A stretch of 64,000 nt of DNA from Umbelopsis ramanniana AG (GCF_025399195.1 NW_026252106.1:62001-126000), one strand, 5' to 3'; counted from the stretch's first letter, positions 48,877 through 60,518 are shown. The notes: generated by a model from the sequence alone, not told the origin. Numbers and translations: made by a program.

Positions 48877-50400
48877 TTACCGATACCTACGTCGATCATC
48901 GCCTCTTTCTCGGTCACGGTCTCTGCCATGATTGCTGCCCCGACTTCTGTCGCTGTCCCTGGTTCGATGTCGATCTCCATCACGCCTTCTGTCTTTGTCC
49001 CTGTCGTTTTCTCGGCCACGAGAACGGTCATCATCCCTACCGCGATCTCTATGACTGCCTCTGTCTCTATTTCTGTCCTTCTCTCTGTCATGGTCCTTTT
49101 CTCGACCTCTGTCCCGGTCTTTCGATCGTTTGGAGGATGGCTCAAATACTAGGTCATAGTCGTCTCCTCGTTCATGTGCGTTTTCTTCGCGATATCGTTT
49201 GCGTTTTTCTAGACCTTCTACACCGCCGATTGTGGCTGATTGGTTATTCAATCGTTTGGAGATCCAGTCGGTGTGGAGTTTAGAGACAGACTGTGAAAAG
49301 TCAACATGTATACGGCGATCGTCAATCAACACAGATTGCATCTTGAAGAAAGCCTGAAGCATAGACACACAACCGTTGTTAGAGCACTGGGAATTTCTAT
49401 AGACATTTCAGACAAAGTCCAAAAAAACACATACCTCTTCACAATCTTCCTTATTGTCAAATTCGATAAATGCATAACCAAGAGAGTCTCCCGTTTTCCG
49501 ATCTCTGATGACTTCACAGCTGTTGATATGGCCAAAACGAGAAAAAATCATTTCCAAGTCTTCGTCTCTAGTGACAGGGTTCAGTTTGCAAACAAAGAGG
49601 ACGTTTTCTGGAGGTTTCACTTCGGCGAAAGGAAGGTCTCCAACCATTTCCAGAGTCAATGCCTGTGCTTTTGCTTCGTGCTCTCTACGTCGCTTCTCGA
49701 GTTCTTCGGGATCACCATGCTCTTCAATATCCTCGTCTTCCCCAATTCGCATTGACTCTATTTGCTCTTTGGATGGTAAGGGCGATTCGTCAGGGACTTG
49801 AAGACCTTCTGGATCCGGGAATGGGTCATCTAAAACGATAGTGTGTCGAATTCGAATATCGCGATAAGGCCGGCCGTTCTCATCACAATAGGTCGAGTTG
49901 ATTTTATCAAGGATATCAAATCCTTCAGCTACTTCTCCAAATATGGTGTATTTACCATCCAGATAGTCGAGATCATCGGCGAGCGTAATAAAGAACTGAC
50001 TTCCACTGACGCCACCGGCAGCAACTGATGCATCGGTTGCCACAGCCATGGAGACTGTGCCACGTTTTTTGTGCTTTAGCTTTGGGTGAATTTCTGCTGG
50101 AAAGTATTTTTGACTTGGTCCGTTGAGCAAACCGAAAACGGACTCTCCTCCTACACCAGTTCCAAGAGGATCTCCTGTCTGTGCCATGAAATCCTTCTGT
50201 ACATTATGAAATGGTGAAAAGTTATAGTATTTGATCTTGCACAATTTCAAAAAATTCAAGGTTGTTCTTGGGCATTGCTTGATGTGTAGATCGATGACGA
50301 TGTCCCCTACAGATGTCTCCAGGAGAACCGACTGAGCGTGTGTTTAGTGTATGCTGATTTCTTATGGTCGTTTTCAATATACCCATATAAATCTTACCAT
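48877..50400 (-). CDS. PPIL4: Cyclophilin-RRM protein PPIL4 (Rct1-like)
   Basis: Nuclear peptidyl-prolyl isomerase with an RNA-recognition motif, linked to splicing and RNA polymerase II CTD regulation (human PPIL4, fission yeast Rct1). Three exons: 50398-50400 (the ATG alone, followed by donor GTAAGA), 49435-50331 and 48877-49353; 458 residues. The cyclophilin domain is residues 1-165 ([36 protein letters not shown]). As in the family, the catalytic Arg environment differs from CypA ([13 protein letters not shown]). The RRM is at about 235-315 ([40 protein letters not shown]). The C-terminus is an Arg/Asp repeat tract of about 90 residues. The ATG-only exon is inferred because no in-frame Met precedes SVLLETSVG in its own exon. 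Confidence 0.92.
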
Positions 50401-51088
50401 AATTTGTGTAATGAATTAAGGCGCGCCAAATAGCATTCACCAACGAGCCAAAGCGACATTTATGAAGTTCCGCAACCTTGAAAATTTCAGCCAATGACAT
50501 GCGACCGTACCTTTTCATTGAGCTCCCCATGAAAGTCAGAAATATGACTTTGACAATAATAACCATGGAACAACGACAATCGCAGCTTTGATATGTATGT
50601 GCTTAGAAACGTCAGAAACAGATGATTATGAAGTGACGCCTTGCAAGTCCTTGAAAGAAGACTTCAATCGCCATTGTTACTGACATTGGTAGCTTTTCAT
50701 ATATTTGAGTTTATCAATTACGTAGGCGAATGTGTGATCAAGACAATTTTAAGAGTAATTAAACCTTCCCTTATGCCAATGCCGTCCTCGTCTTGTAAAT
50801 GTCAATTTTGCCGTTATTGTACGATTACGGTAGTCACCCCTCTAAGCCTTTGTACAATGCCAAATGAGAATCCTATATCAATTTACCTCATGCTGCCATG
50901 AGTTGAAAGTTACACGTAGCGACATGATAACTTTATTAAGAAGATGATATTGATTCAAAACATAGTAGACAGAGCCGGATTCATGATCATCGCATCTTGA
51001 TTTTACAGCAGTCACAATTTTTCAGAAAAGTTAACCCAGTTTGAGTCAACAAATTCGGGATCAAAGCAGTTTCTCTCCCTCGCTTGAA
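50401..51088. other. Divergent region between PPIL4 and ADE16/17
   Basis: About 690 bases with the promoters of both genes. No additional ORF, tRNA or repeat recognised. A minus-strand frame overlapping 50222-50566 is the untranslated extension of PPIL4. Confidence 0.5.
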
Positions 51089-53255
51089 ATGTCTCAGAAG
51101 ATTGGTACGCAGAAGCTTTCCACAAGGATAACTAGTGCACAACGTCCCTGTACTTATATTACATCTCAACAGCTATCCTCTCCGTTTACGACAAGACTGG
51201 TCTTGTTGACTTTGCCAAGAACCTTCACAACTTGAACGTTCGTTTGCTTGGTTCTGGTGGTACTGCTAAGCTTGTCCGCGAAGCAGGTATTCCTATCGGG
51301 TAAGTTAACAGTTTCACGAAAGTTTAACCTATATGCGGAAGCCTTTGCTCGAATATATACGTATTTAATGCACACATTGTATGCTAACGTGTTGATATCT
51401 ATAGTGATGTGTCAGAAATCACCAAGGCTCCTGAAATGCTTGGTGGACGTGTCAAGACATTGCACCCTGCCGTTCATGGAGGTTAGTACTATGATCCAAA
51501 CCAATGCATGTTGTGAAATGTACTGGGACAGATCGGGTAATCTTGCAAAACAGGCATTCTTGCTCGCAACATTGACAGCGACGAGAAGGATCTTGCTGAC
51601 CAGCACATTGACAAGATTGATATTGTCGTCTGCAACTTGTATCCTTTCAAGGAGACTGTCGCCAAGGAAGATGTTACCATCCCTCAAGCTGTCGAAGAGA
51701 TCGATATTGGTGGTGTTACCCTCTTGCGTGCTGCTGCCAAGAACCATAGCCGCGTCACTATCATCTCAGACCCCAAGGATTATGCTACCGTCATTTCTGA
51801 GCTTACCAATGGTGAGGTCTCCCAGGATACCCGTAATGTGCTCGCTTTGAAGGTAAATATACCATGAATCAAATGACTATTTACATATTGATCGGCACTC
51901 GAATCTGACCCATGCATGCTTGTAGGCTTTCAACCACACCTCCGATTATGACGAAGCTATTTCCAACTACTTCCGTCAGCAATACAGCAAGGATGTTGCT
52001 ATGATGCCTCTCCGATATGGTGCCAACCCTCACCAGAAGCCTGCTCAAGTGTACGTCAAGGAAGGCGAACTTCCTATCAAGGTCCTCAGCGGATCCCCCG
52101 GTTATATCAACCTTCTTGATGCCCTCAACTCTTGGCCTTTGGTCAAGGAGCTCAAGCAAGCCACTGGACTCGCTGCTGCTGCTTCATTCAAGCACGTCTC
52201 CCCTGCTGGTGCTGCTGTCGCTACTCCTTTGACTGACGTCGAGAAGCAAGTTTTCCAAGTTGAAGATTTGAAGGAGCTTACCCCACTTGCCACTGCCTAC
52301 GCTCGTGCTCGTGGTGCTGACCGTATGTCTTCTTTCGGTGACTGGATTGCTCTATCTGACAAGGTTGATGTTGCCACTGCCAAGATCATTTCCCGTGAAG
52401 TGTCTGATGGTGTCATTGCCCCCGCTTATGATGATGCTGCTCTTGAGATTCTTCGCAAGAAGAAGGCTGGCAAGTACTGCGTTCTCCAAATGGACCCCAA
52501 CTACGAGCCTGCTGAATTGGAGACTCGTCAAGTTTATGGTCTCTCTCTGCAACAGAAGCGCAACAACGTCCAAATTGATGAATCTTTGTTCACCAACTTG
52601 GTCACTAAGGATAAGAACGTAAGTGCTCCAAGCAATTCCCTTTGCTTTTATTGATTCATTGCGAAAGAGGAAAATGTGATATACTCATTTTTTGTTACAT
52701 TAGATGCCCAAGGAGGCTCTTACCGATTTGATTGTCGCCACCATCGCTCTCAAGTACACTCAATCCAACTCTGTATGCTATGCTAAGAATGGTATGGTCG
52801 CTGGTCTTGGTGCTGGTCAACAATCTCGCATCCACTGCACTCGTCTTGCTGGCGATAAGGCCGATAACTTGTGGTTGAGACACCACCCCAAGGTTCTTGC
52901 CTTTGACTTTAAGAAGTCTGTCAAGCGTGCCGACAAGTCCAACGCCATTGACTTGTATGTTATTGAGCAAATCGGTGAAGGGGCTGAACGTGAGGCTTGG
53001 GAGAGCTTTTTCAACACTATTCCCGAACCTTTGACTGCTGCTGAGCGCAAGGAATGGATGGCCAAGCAAGACAACGTTGTTGTTTCTTCCGACGCCTTCT
53101 TCCCCTTCAGCGACAACATCCACCGTGCTCGTCGATCCGGTGTCAAGTACGTCGCTGCCCCCAACGGATCCGTCATGGATCAAGTTGTCATCGATGCTGC
53201 TGATTCCCACAACATGGTATTCGCTCACACCAACCTTCGTCTCTTCCATCATTAA
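51089..53255 (+). CDS. ADE17: Bifunctional AICAR transformylase/IMP cyclohydrolase (ADE16/17, ATIC)
   Basis: Catalyses the last two steps of de novo IMP synthesis: formyl transfer from 10-formyl-THF to AICAR, then ring closure. Six exons: 51089-51104 (16 bases), 51173-51299, 51405-51481, 51554-51852, 51926-52618 and 52704-53255; 587 residues, the usual size. The N-terminal MGS-fold cyclohydrolase shows [40 protein letters not shown] and [18 protein letters not shown]. The transformylase part has the catalytic Lys-His in [19 protein letters not shown], plus [20 protein letters not shown], and ends [20 protein letters not shown]. Third codon positions are rich in C/T, suggesting strong expression. 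Orthologous to both yeast paralogues. Confidence 0.97.
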
Positions 53256-53455
53256 GAAATACACTATGTGTCAAGTCTTGAAGCTGTATACAGACATTTT
53301 TTTTGTACCATAGAAAAATAAAAAAACATAGTACAGCTGTCTCGCATTCCAATTTCAGACTGCACGTCACGCTTGCATTTTTGTGCTGCGTTCTCCGCTC
53401 AAAGTCTACCGTTATTTTTTACTCTTTTTCCTTTGCAAAACGTTGAATATCTAGA

Positions 53456-54139
53456 ATGGGACAGACTGGCTCTCAGCTGGAGGACATGGTCAACTCCTCA
53501 AATTGTAAGTTTTATTTTAATGGCAAGATGCTTTGCAGATTGTTGGGTTTATGCATAGATCAAAACTAATCCTATTGCTCGCATGCGGTTTCCCCACAGT
53601 CTCCGCCGAAGAGATCCAGCGTCTGTATAAACGCTTTATGAAGCTTGATAAAGATAATAACGGCTCTATAGATCGCGAAGAATTCCTTTCCATTCCACAG
53701 ATCGCAAACAATCCATTAGCGTCTCGCATGATTGCCATTTTCGATGAAGATGGCGGTGGTGATGTAGACTTCAAAGAATTCATCAAAGGTCTTAGTGCTT
53801 TCAGCGCCAAGGGAAACCAACGAGAAAAGTTAGAATGTAAGTATGGACAGCTACCTTTGCGCCGATTCAAAATCTGTTGGCTAATAACATCATGCTTTCA
53901 TAGTTGCTTTCAAAGTGTACGACATGGATCGTGATGGTTTTATCTCCAATGGAGAACTGTTCCTTGTCCTTAAGATGATGGTCGGTAACAATCTCAAAGA
54001 TAATCAGCTACAGCAGATCGTTGATAAGACTATCATGGAGGCCGATAAGGATCTAGACGGCAAGATCAGCTTTGATGAATTCTTGGTCATGGTGGAGACT
54101 ACAGACGTCGCTAAGCAGATGACGTTGGAAAACTTTTAA
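53456..54139 (+). CDS. CNB1: Calcineurin regulatory subunit B
   Basis: Ca2+-binding regulatory subunit of protein phosphatase 2B; with the catalytic A subunit it controls stress, dimorphism and antifungal responses in Mucorales. Three exons: 53456-53504, 53600-53836 and 53904-54139; 173 residues, standard length. It begins MGQTGSQ, so Gly2 can be myristoylated. Four EF hands: [36 protein letters not shown] and [12 protein letters not shown], all with acidic residues at the liganding positions. It ends [11 protein letters not shown]. Calcineurin B is a highly conserved protein, and the identification is certain. Confidence 0.98.
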
Positions 54140-54434
54140 TTTAAGGCTATCTCGGTTTCGTCCCACTCAATCTATCCACCTTATATGAGACTCCATTGCA
54201 GCGAGGAAACGTTTTCGTGTTCTCCCAATCTAGTTTGATCATCCCATTGGGTTGTATAAAATATTCACCACCCTATTATTGCAGTTTAAGCTTGCAGTTC
54301 ATTCAATGCCTGTATTTTCTTCTTTTATTTTCTGCTACTCGATAACACATGGTTTGATATTGTTGACTAATAGCTGATGGTATAAGAAGTACATAAAGTT
54401 TTTCCATTCGTGAATTTAAACATGCTCGTTGAAC

Positions 54435-57107
54435 TTATAGCTTGGAAGGAAGCGACGTCCATTCTCCTCCATTGTCTTCTTTATGGAATGCCTCCCAGTT
54501 GCCAGCGATAGGAGCGAACAGCAAGCGGGGATCGACACCGAGTGCGTCCACTACTTGATGGCTCACAGGGATCAATTTATGAACCAGATCGCGAACCATG
54601 GATGGAACTTTCTGGCCAGTCTTGATGCTGATCAAACCATTAAGAAGATACGATGCGAGATGACCCTCGATAGTAGCCAATGCATAAAGTTGGAACAGAG
54701 CCCCTAAGACTGCTGCTGATTCGCCACTTGCGCTATTCACAACTCCTTTGAATTGTTCCAAGATGATGCGCTCACCATGCGCTCGTGCTAGTGCTTGAAT
54801 AGTATCGGATTCTTGTTTCATCCAGACTTCAAACAATGGCTGGCCTTCCTTTGCCATCTTGAGTTGCATTGATGAAGACAGCTATAATAAAAAGTAGTTA
54901 GTGTCATCTGACAACACAAGTTCCAGATTAGAATACATCATACTTCTTTGACCAAAATTTGTTCTCGGAGGCGGAATAATTTGAGCAGTGTTTCGGTGTC
55001 GCCTAACGACCACGATGCTGCATTTCTGGCGTCCGGTACATTTGGTAAAGTTGCTTTCTTAGACTCCAAAGCAGTTAAAAGCTCTTTTGAAACTATAAAT
55101 GCAAACAGAATGTTTGGTCAAAGCGTCATGGGGCTCCGGCATTGAAGGACAAAAAGTCGTACCTTTGGCCATCAAAACGCAGTTATCACCTTCGGCGGTC
55201 ATTCCTAAAGATCAATCGCGTGCGGTATTAGAATTTGTAAGTTATGGTTTCGTATCCCATAATGCCTTAAAGTGCGTAGTACCTGCATGGGAGAAACCTG
55301 CCAATGGAAAATAATTAATGAGAGTATTGAAAAAAGCATTCGTCATCAAAATATCAATAACTTACCGATGAAATTGCCAAGTCGATTAACTGACAAGTAA
55401 CCTTGACCGCCGCAGCGTTCTCGGCATGTGGTTGCAGTGTCCTCAAAATTCCAGGTGACAAGAGGCTTGATAACACAACAAAGACGAATGACTTCATCGA
55501 CATCGGCTGCCGATTGCTTAGCCCATCTCACCTTACAATAGTTCAAACCGATGTTCAGCGCAACAGTTTTGGCAACTAGAGGCATCAAAGCTCGTTGCTG
55601 AAGTTGATAGTTGAGAATCGGTGTGTCACTATATTATATCAAAAAGTAATATAAGGTAAGAAGGGGGACAGACATTTAGATAGATGTAGCAGATTGCTCT
55701 ACCTCTTTCCCGTAGGTCCAACTGAAAGTCGGCTTGAAGCATAGCGAAAAGCAATTGACAAGCATGCTAGCAAAATAGATTGTGAATTACCTCATCACTG
55801 TGACTGCAAGCTTTTAATTAAAGTACTTACTTTTTGTACCACCTAAACACATAGACGCGATGGCCAATCTTCCAGACAGCAGTTGGTCTGCGACTTTGAG
55901 GAAGCGCCTATCAGATAAAAACTGGTTGAATAAATCGGATAGTGCGGTTAAGGAAAGGTATAATGAGATACATTACCCTCTTCTTGAAGCGATTTGCGAG
56001 TGGTACTTTCCATTGCTGTCGATGTCAGAATACTTGTTGAGCAAATTCTCTGCGGGGACTCGCACCTAATTGATATTTGATGAGCAAGGAGCGGTAAACG
56101 ATCATTTTAAAATGGGTAATATTCATACATTTTTAAACCAGAGTTTGGCATTGTCGACACCATTGCATCCAAACTTTACTCCCATTTCTTCAATGCGTAC
56201 GCCCTCACTAGGCGTCATGCTGCAAGTAAAACGTGGGGTCAAAACAAAAGATCTTGTGACCTAAACAATTTCACTTGAAACTTACTCTTCTTCACGAATG
56301 CGCGTGAGAATAGCATGTACTCCTTCGTTTTTACCATCTACGAATAATTGAGCAAAAACAACGGCAAATTTTGCGTGCAAACTACCATTGGTAATCCAAT
56401 GCTTTTGTGCCAGTGTGGTTGGCGTGTTGATCACGAGCTCATGTTTCGCTTTATCCTACACTGATGTTTTAGTGGTCGTGACCAAGGCTGTACGTCTATA
56501 GCGAATGCTTACATAGGTAGCGGTGGTTTCCATCTCAACTGCATTGTTTCCATAGCCTAATTCAGTCAGAGCGAAACAACCAATACCGGTCATGTTGTCA
56601 GACAACGGTAGGTAGTGCCTGTGACGTTCTGTTCCCAATTTGATGACAGTTCTGTAGCAAGAATAACCCAAGGTTGGAGTTCATGATGTTGGTATATATT
56701 TGTAATAAGCAACCTTACGTACCCTCCATACAGGTTCAAGTTAACAGTCAGCTTAGTTGCCAAAGAGCCTTCACACATGCCAGCAACTTCATGAACTGCG
56801 ATAATATCGATGTTTAGGCGGACGGCAGACAACAGAAAGTGGACAAAGCGTCAGCTGTACCTGCAAATACATTGAGCGGATTCTTTTCAAAGTCGAAGAC
56901 AGACCAGAAGCCATGCTTAGCCAGTTTGACTAAACGGTTCAAGGCCAGTTCGCGTTCGGTGGCGAGCGGTATATTATAACGGGGAATATACAATGGGTCT
57001 TTGGCCATGAACTCAGCCATGGCATCTCTGTTTGTATGGTTATCATACTGCAGAACTTTCCGAATGTAGTCGGCTTGAGTAGCATCAAGAGATAGAGAAG
57101 AAGTCAT
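54435..57107 (-). CDS. Peroxisomal acyl-CoA oxidase
   Basis: FAD-dependent first enzyme of peroxisomal beta-oxidation, making trans-2-enoyl-CoA and H2O2. Twelve exons: 56861-57107, 56723-56795, 56513-56651, 56286-56455, 56129-56219, 55977-56065, 55831-55907, 55703-55766, 55366-55628, 55163-55204, 54944-55092 and 54435-54881; 616 residues, all phases consistent. Characteristic parts are [78 protein letters not shown] and [14 protein letters not shown]. The C-terminus is LPSKL, a type 1 peroxisomal signal. The start at 57107 ([11 protein letters not shown]) is inside a longer frame whose upstream part is hydrophobic and unlike the family. It resembles the plant ACX3/animal ACOX3 branch, but I cannot fix the chain-length preference. 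Confidence 0.95.
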
Positions 57108-57323
57108 GGTAAGGAAACCGATTTGTGAAAGAAAAAAGAAGAGAAAAGCGAAAAGAAAAAAGTCAGAGTCAGATATTGGCTGATCACTGTCACAGGCCAA
57201 GCAGATCCTGGAAATTGAATTCCGACATTGTGCCTTAAAATAATAAAGAACGGATATTCTTCAAAACCCCATGTTGCAAAAGTGGGTAAATAACATGTAC
57301 GAATAAAATACGTCAATATATTG

Positions 57324-57791
57324 TCAGGCCATTACAGGTTGCTTGGGGCTATTATCAGTAGGGGAGTTATGAATACTATCGATATCAATTTCTTCATCTT
57401 CTTCGTCCTCATCTGCCAAGGCTAGGGCAATAGCGAGTTGATCTTCATCAGATGTACCATCACTTTCCAAGATGAATTCTTCATCAGCTCCATAGCGGTC
57501 GACTAAATTTTCAAACCACTTTTCCAAGCAGCGTTCGCTTTCGTCCATGATCTCACGCGCTTTGGTATTGGATTCATCAGCGCAATTTTCTTCAATCTGT
57601 TGCATGAGCGATTTGAGAGTGCCCAGGTATAAAGCAGGGATTTCGGTGGAGCAGTCATTGATCTGGTCCAAGATGGCAGCTAACTGAGTCAGGATGTCAG
57701 GTTGCTCGACAGCTTGCTTCTTGTTACTGGATAATTCCAGTTCAGGTGGTTCGTCCGAGTGTTTCCGTTTGCCAGTAGTAGCCTCCGTCAT
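57324..57791 (-). CDS. Small acidic protein, unknown function
   Basis: A single-exon gene for 155 residues. A KRK-rich head (TGKRKHSDEPPELELSSNKK) may be a nuclear signal. A helical middle (ILTQLAAILDQINDCSTEIP, SLMQQIEENCADESNTKARE) is followed by an acidic end (LADEDEEDEEIDIDSIHNSP). No family recognised. It lies in tandem upstream of the acyl-CoA oxidase on the same strand. Codon use looks coding, and there are no frame breaks. Confidence 0.7.
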   Translation of the reverse strand: MTEATTGKRKHSDEPPELELSSNKKQAVEQPDILTQLAAILDQINDCSTEIPALYLGTLKSLMQQIEENCADESNTKAREIMDESERCLEKWFENLVDRYGADEEFILESDGTSDEDQLAIALALADEDEEDEEIDIDSIHNSPTDNSPKQPVMA

Positions 57792-57822
57792 GGCGGGTGA
57801 TACAGGAACAAAAGAGATATGA

Positions 57823-58250
57823 GTGGAGTCGGGTAGAGTAGATGCAGCAAACTGGATAATACAGGAGGTGGCCGAACGATTACTTTCTTGTGCTAAGAGG
57901 CGAAAAAGTAAGCGTACGGGAGAACTTGGTCAAGAAAAGGTCAAAAGTAAAGAAGACCCTTGCAAAAAAAAAATTTGGGTGCTGAAAAACTTTCAATTCC
58001 CACTTTTAACTTCGGAACCAATGATCGAGAAGCACTGTGGTTTGCCAAGTCGGAAAAGCGAATTCAATATTGCATATTTTATGAAACAATCAAGAGCGAC
58101 GTTCATGTATTGCATATAAAATTATTTCCACAGAGTATAGAGTTTGTCATATTGGACGGAATAAGTCCCTTGGAATGTCTGACATCGGTCAAGCCATCTC
58201 AGGACGCTGTGAAAGTTGCATTGAGTTGGATAATCATGGTCAAACGATGA
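57823..58250 (+). CDS. Doubtful ORF pair interrupted at a 10-A run
   Basis: Two overlapping plus-strand frames cover 57823-58250 directly divergent from the small acidic protein gene. The first (to about 57960) is Lys/Arg-rich and lacks a good ATG. The second carries a more protein-like sequence (SIPTFNFGTNDREALWFAKS, HVLHIKLFPQSIEFVILDGI) and stops at 58250. They meet at a run of ten A (57964-57973). A spliced small gene with an unrecognised first exon, or a frame slip in the homopolymer, would both explain it. I do not recognise the product. Confidence 0.3.
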
Positions 58251-58428
58251 CTTTACCATCATCACTGGAGAATCTCATATTCTTTTCATGAACTTCTTTT
58301 CCTCTAAATATTCATTATTTTTATTCGATAACATTATTGTGGGGCAAGCCCTTGTCTCCGAGACATGCAATTGCTGCAGTTGTGAGACACAGGCATTTTA
58401 ATGACAGTCATTCTTATCAACTTGAGTG

Positions 58429-59189
58429 ATGAAACAGACCTTTTTTTTTTTTGGTCAGTCACCTTTCTCCTCTTATTCTGATACTTTTGTACGTCTTTGA
58501 ACGGAGTATCGTGTATAGTATCATGGCCTCTCAGTACATAAGTATACCATCTGAGCTGGTTGGAACCTGGTCAACAAACAATAACATCACATGTGGACCA
58601 GCCTTCATCGACCCCGTTCTAGGAAACTTTTCTGTGCCGAGTAATCCTGGTTCCAGCTTTTCATTTTCTTCAGATGGTTATTTTGAGGAAGCGTATTACA
58701 CGATCAATGGAAACGGTAAGCGTGGTTTTAATAACGAATACGACAGGCGTGAAAGAACGACAAGCTTAATCTGACCGCTTTGGAAATTTTCCAGCGTCGT
58801 ATCCTCAGTGTGTCACCAGTGTTCTACAGTGGCAACATGGTTCCTTTAATGTGACGACAAACCATACTCTTAATACAAATCCAATTGAAGCCGATGGTCG
58901 AATGAATTTAACGAACCCGTGTATGACTGGCGGGCATTGGGATGGAACGGCACAGTACTATTACCAACCAGAGACTTATGCGGGCTACACTATAGATGAC
59001 TCTGGAAAGCTTACCCTAATTCGATTTGATGGTCAGCCATTGCGACCGATGACTTTGATGTCGAAAGATCCTATCATGTGGCCGTTGACGTTGGACACGT
59101 CGAAGGCTTCCAGCAGCAGCATCTCGATGAGTCCATACCCGACATTGTTGTTGTTGTTGTTCGTATTTTCGGTATTGTTGTTTATGTAA
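58429..59189 (+). CDS. ROT1: ER chaperone Rot1, signal-peptide start out of frame in this sequence
   Basis: Essential ER membrane chaperone of fungi, needed for glycoprotein and beta-1,6-glucan related folding. Exon 1 coding (from the in-frame ATG at 58523) ends at 58715, and exon 2 is 58795-59189. This gives 195 residues: ELVGTWSTNNNITCGPAFID, SFSFSSDGYFEEAYYTINGN, YPQCVTSVLQWQHGSFNVTT, NPIEADGRMNLTNPCMTGGH and a C-terminal membrane anchor (TLLLLLFVFSVLLFM). Both Cys pairs of the family are present. The ATG at 58523 leaves no signal peptide. A hydrophobic leader is encoded just upstream (HLSPLILILLYVFERSIVYS), and an ATG at 58429 precedes it. A run of twelve T (58441-58452) puts that ATG out of frame by one base. 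Start assignment is therefore open. Confidence 0.88.
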
Positions 59190-59270
59190 TTAAATTCTAG
59201 CGAATATATCACCAGCGTATAGTACAGTTGTTTCTACTTTTTATTCCTTTCAAAAACTCTTTCGTATGAA

Positions 59271-60518
59271 TCATTCAAGTACATCGATGTCATCGTCATC
59301 ATCGTCATCCTCATTATTGTGAGTTCGAATAGTTTCTAAAGACACCACTGGTTGGCGTATTTCCTCGTCTTGTTGCCATGTGATTTGCTCTTCTTCCCCT
59401 TCATCCTCATCTGTGCTGTCACCTAATAAATCCTCTACAACACTCATACTTTGTAACGCTGCCAATCTTTTTGGTCGTGAACCTGCTATACTGCCTTCTC
59501 CAGTTTGAACAACCTTCGCTGAGAATGATCTGGAGGTTGATTTCTTCGTAACTTTCTTTCGCTGGATTGGCGCCACAACTGGTTTAGTATCTAAATTCGT
59601 TTCACTTGCAGATACGAAGTCGGCCAGCGATATCGGTCCACTGCGTTCGACGGAAGTCGACATTTCCTTAGATACATTGGTAATCACCTGTGTTGTAAGC
59701 GATTCTTCATCACCTTCGGATGCTGCGTCGATGGTCTCGGTTAAATTTTGTTCAACCACGGGCTTAACTGGAGGAAGTAAGTCGATTAATGATTTCTTGG
59801 TTTTCCTTCGGTTCCTAGTGGTCTGCTTTGTTGCTCGCTTCCTTTTTGGTGCAACATAATCGTTTTGATCTGACGTTCTCCTCTCCCTTCTTCTTTTCGA
59901 TGCATTCGGTGTTGATTCGTCGGATACATTTCCTTCGACTTTATAACTGTTCGTTTCTCTGTTCGCTTCTTGTAAGATGTACGAGTTGACGTCCACTTTC
60001 GGTCCTCCTTGTTGTTCTTTCATGCACGCTTCAACATATGCCAAAACGTTGCGTAATCTCGGCGGCGTTAATGATGAAAGGTCAATTTCTACGGATCCTT
60101 TACGATTCTCGCCATTATTCATTTGTATTATAGCGAGTATGCCGGGCAATTTATCTCCTGTCAAATGATTTGTTATTCGATCGAGAATCAGCTCTTCAGC
60201 TTCGCGGCGCTCCGTAAAGGACATTGGATTATGAAGGTCACCGTACCGCTTCTTTGGCGGCATGTAGTCCTGTTCGTCGTCGTCATCAGACGACGAGTGC
60301 TGGTCGTAGGCGCGATCAAACTTCCGCCGACGTTCGTCAGTATCATCGGCTTCTTCTTCAGAATCCGAATAACCACTTGAGAATGCACTCGGGCGTCTGT
60401 CACTTGGAATATTGCCATCGCCAAAATCCTCTATGTCTAGATCGCCTGTATCGTCGTTAACGTGAAGCATAGGTTCTAGGTCTGCATTGGCTGTCATTCG
60501 AAAATAGTCATTTGACAA
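59271..60518 (-). CDS. Nuclear protein with NET-like domain, unknown function
   Basis: A single-exon gene for 415 residues, starting MSNDYFRMTANADLEPM (a second Met follows at residue 8). The head is acidic and Ser-rich. Residues about 95-170 (RREAEELILDRITNHLTGDK, LPGILAIIQMNNGENRKGSV, EIDLSSLTPPRLRNVLAYVE) resemble the NET/extra-terminal fold, with the KLPGI..IIQ...EIDL..L....LR pattern. The middle has several basic clusters (KRRRERR, APKRKRATK, RNRRKTKK), likely nuclear or DNA-binding. The C-terminus is acidic (EDDDDDDDIDVLE). No bromodomain is present, so it is not a BET protein. It may be a chromatin-associated adaptor. Confidence 0.8.
   Translation of the reverse strand: MSNDYFRMTANADLEPMLHVNDDTGDLDIEDFGDGNIPSDRRPSAFSSGYSDSEEEADDTDERRRKFDRAYDQHSSSDDDDEQDYMPPKKRYGDLHNPMSFTERREAEELILDRITNHLTGDKLPGILAIIQMNNGENRKGSVEIDLSSLTPPRLRNVLAYVEACMKEQQGGPKVDVNSYILQEANRETNSYKVEGNVSDESTPNASKRRRERRTSDQNDYVAPKRKRATKQTTRNRRKTKKSLIDLLPPVKPVVEQNLTETIDAASEGDEESLTTQVITNVSKEMSTSVERSGPISLADFVSASETNLDTKPVVAPIQRKKVTKKSTSRSFSAKVVQTGEGSIAGSRPKRLAALQSMSVVEDLLGDSTDEDEGEEEQITWQQDEEIRQPVVSLETIRTHNNEDDDDDDDIDVLE

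Noticed and set aside
48852-49283. Overlapping frames on both strands over the Arg/Asp repeat tract of PPIL4
   Set aside because: Low-complexity repeats open several frames; only the minus-strand frame continues the RRM protein.
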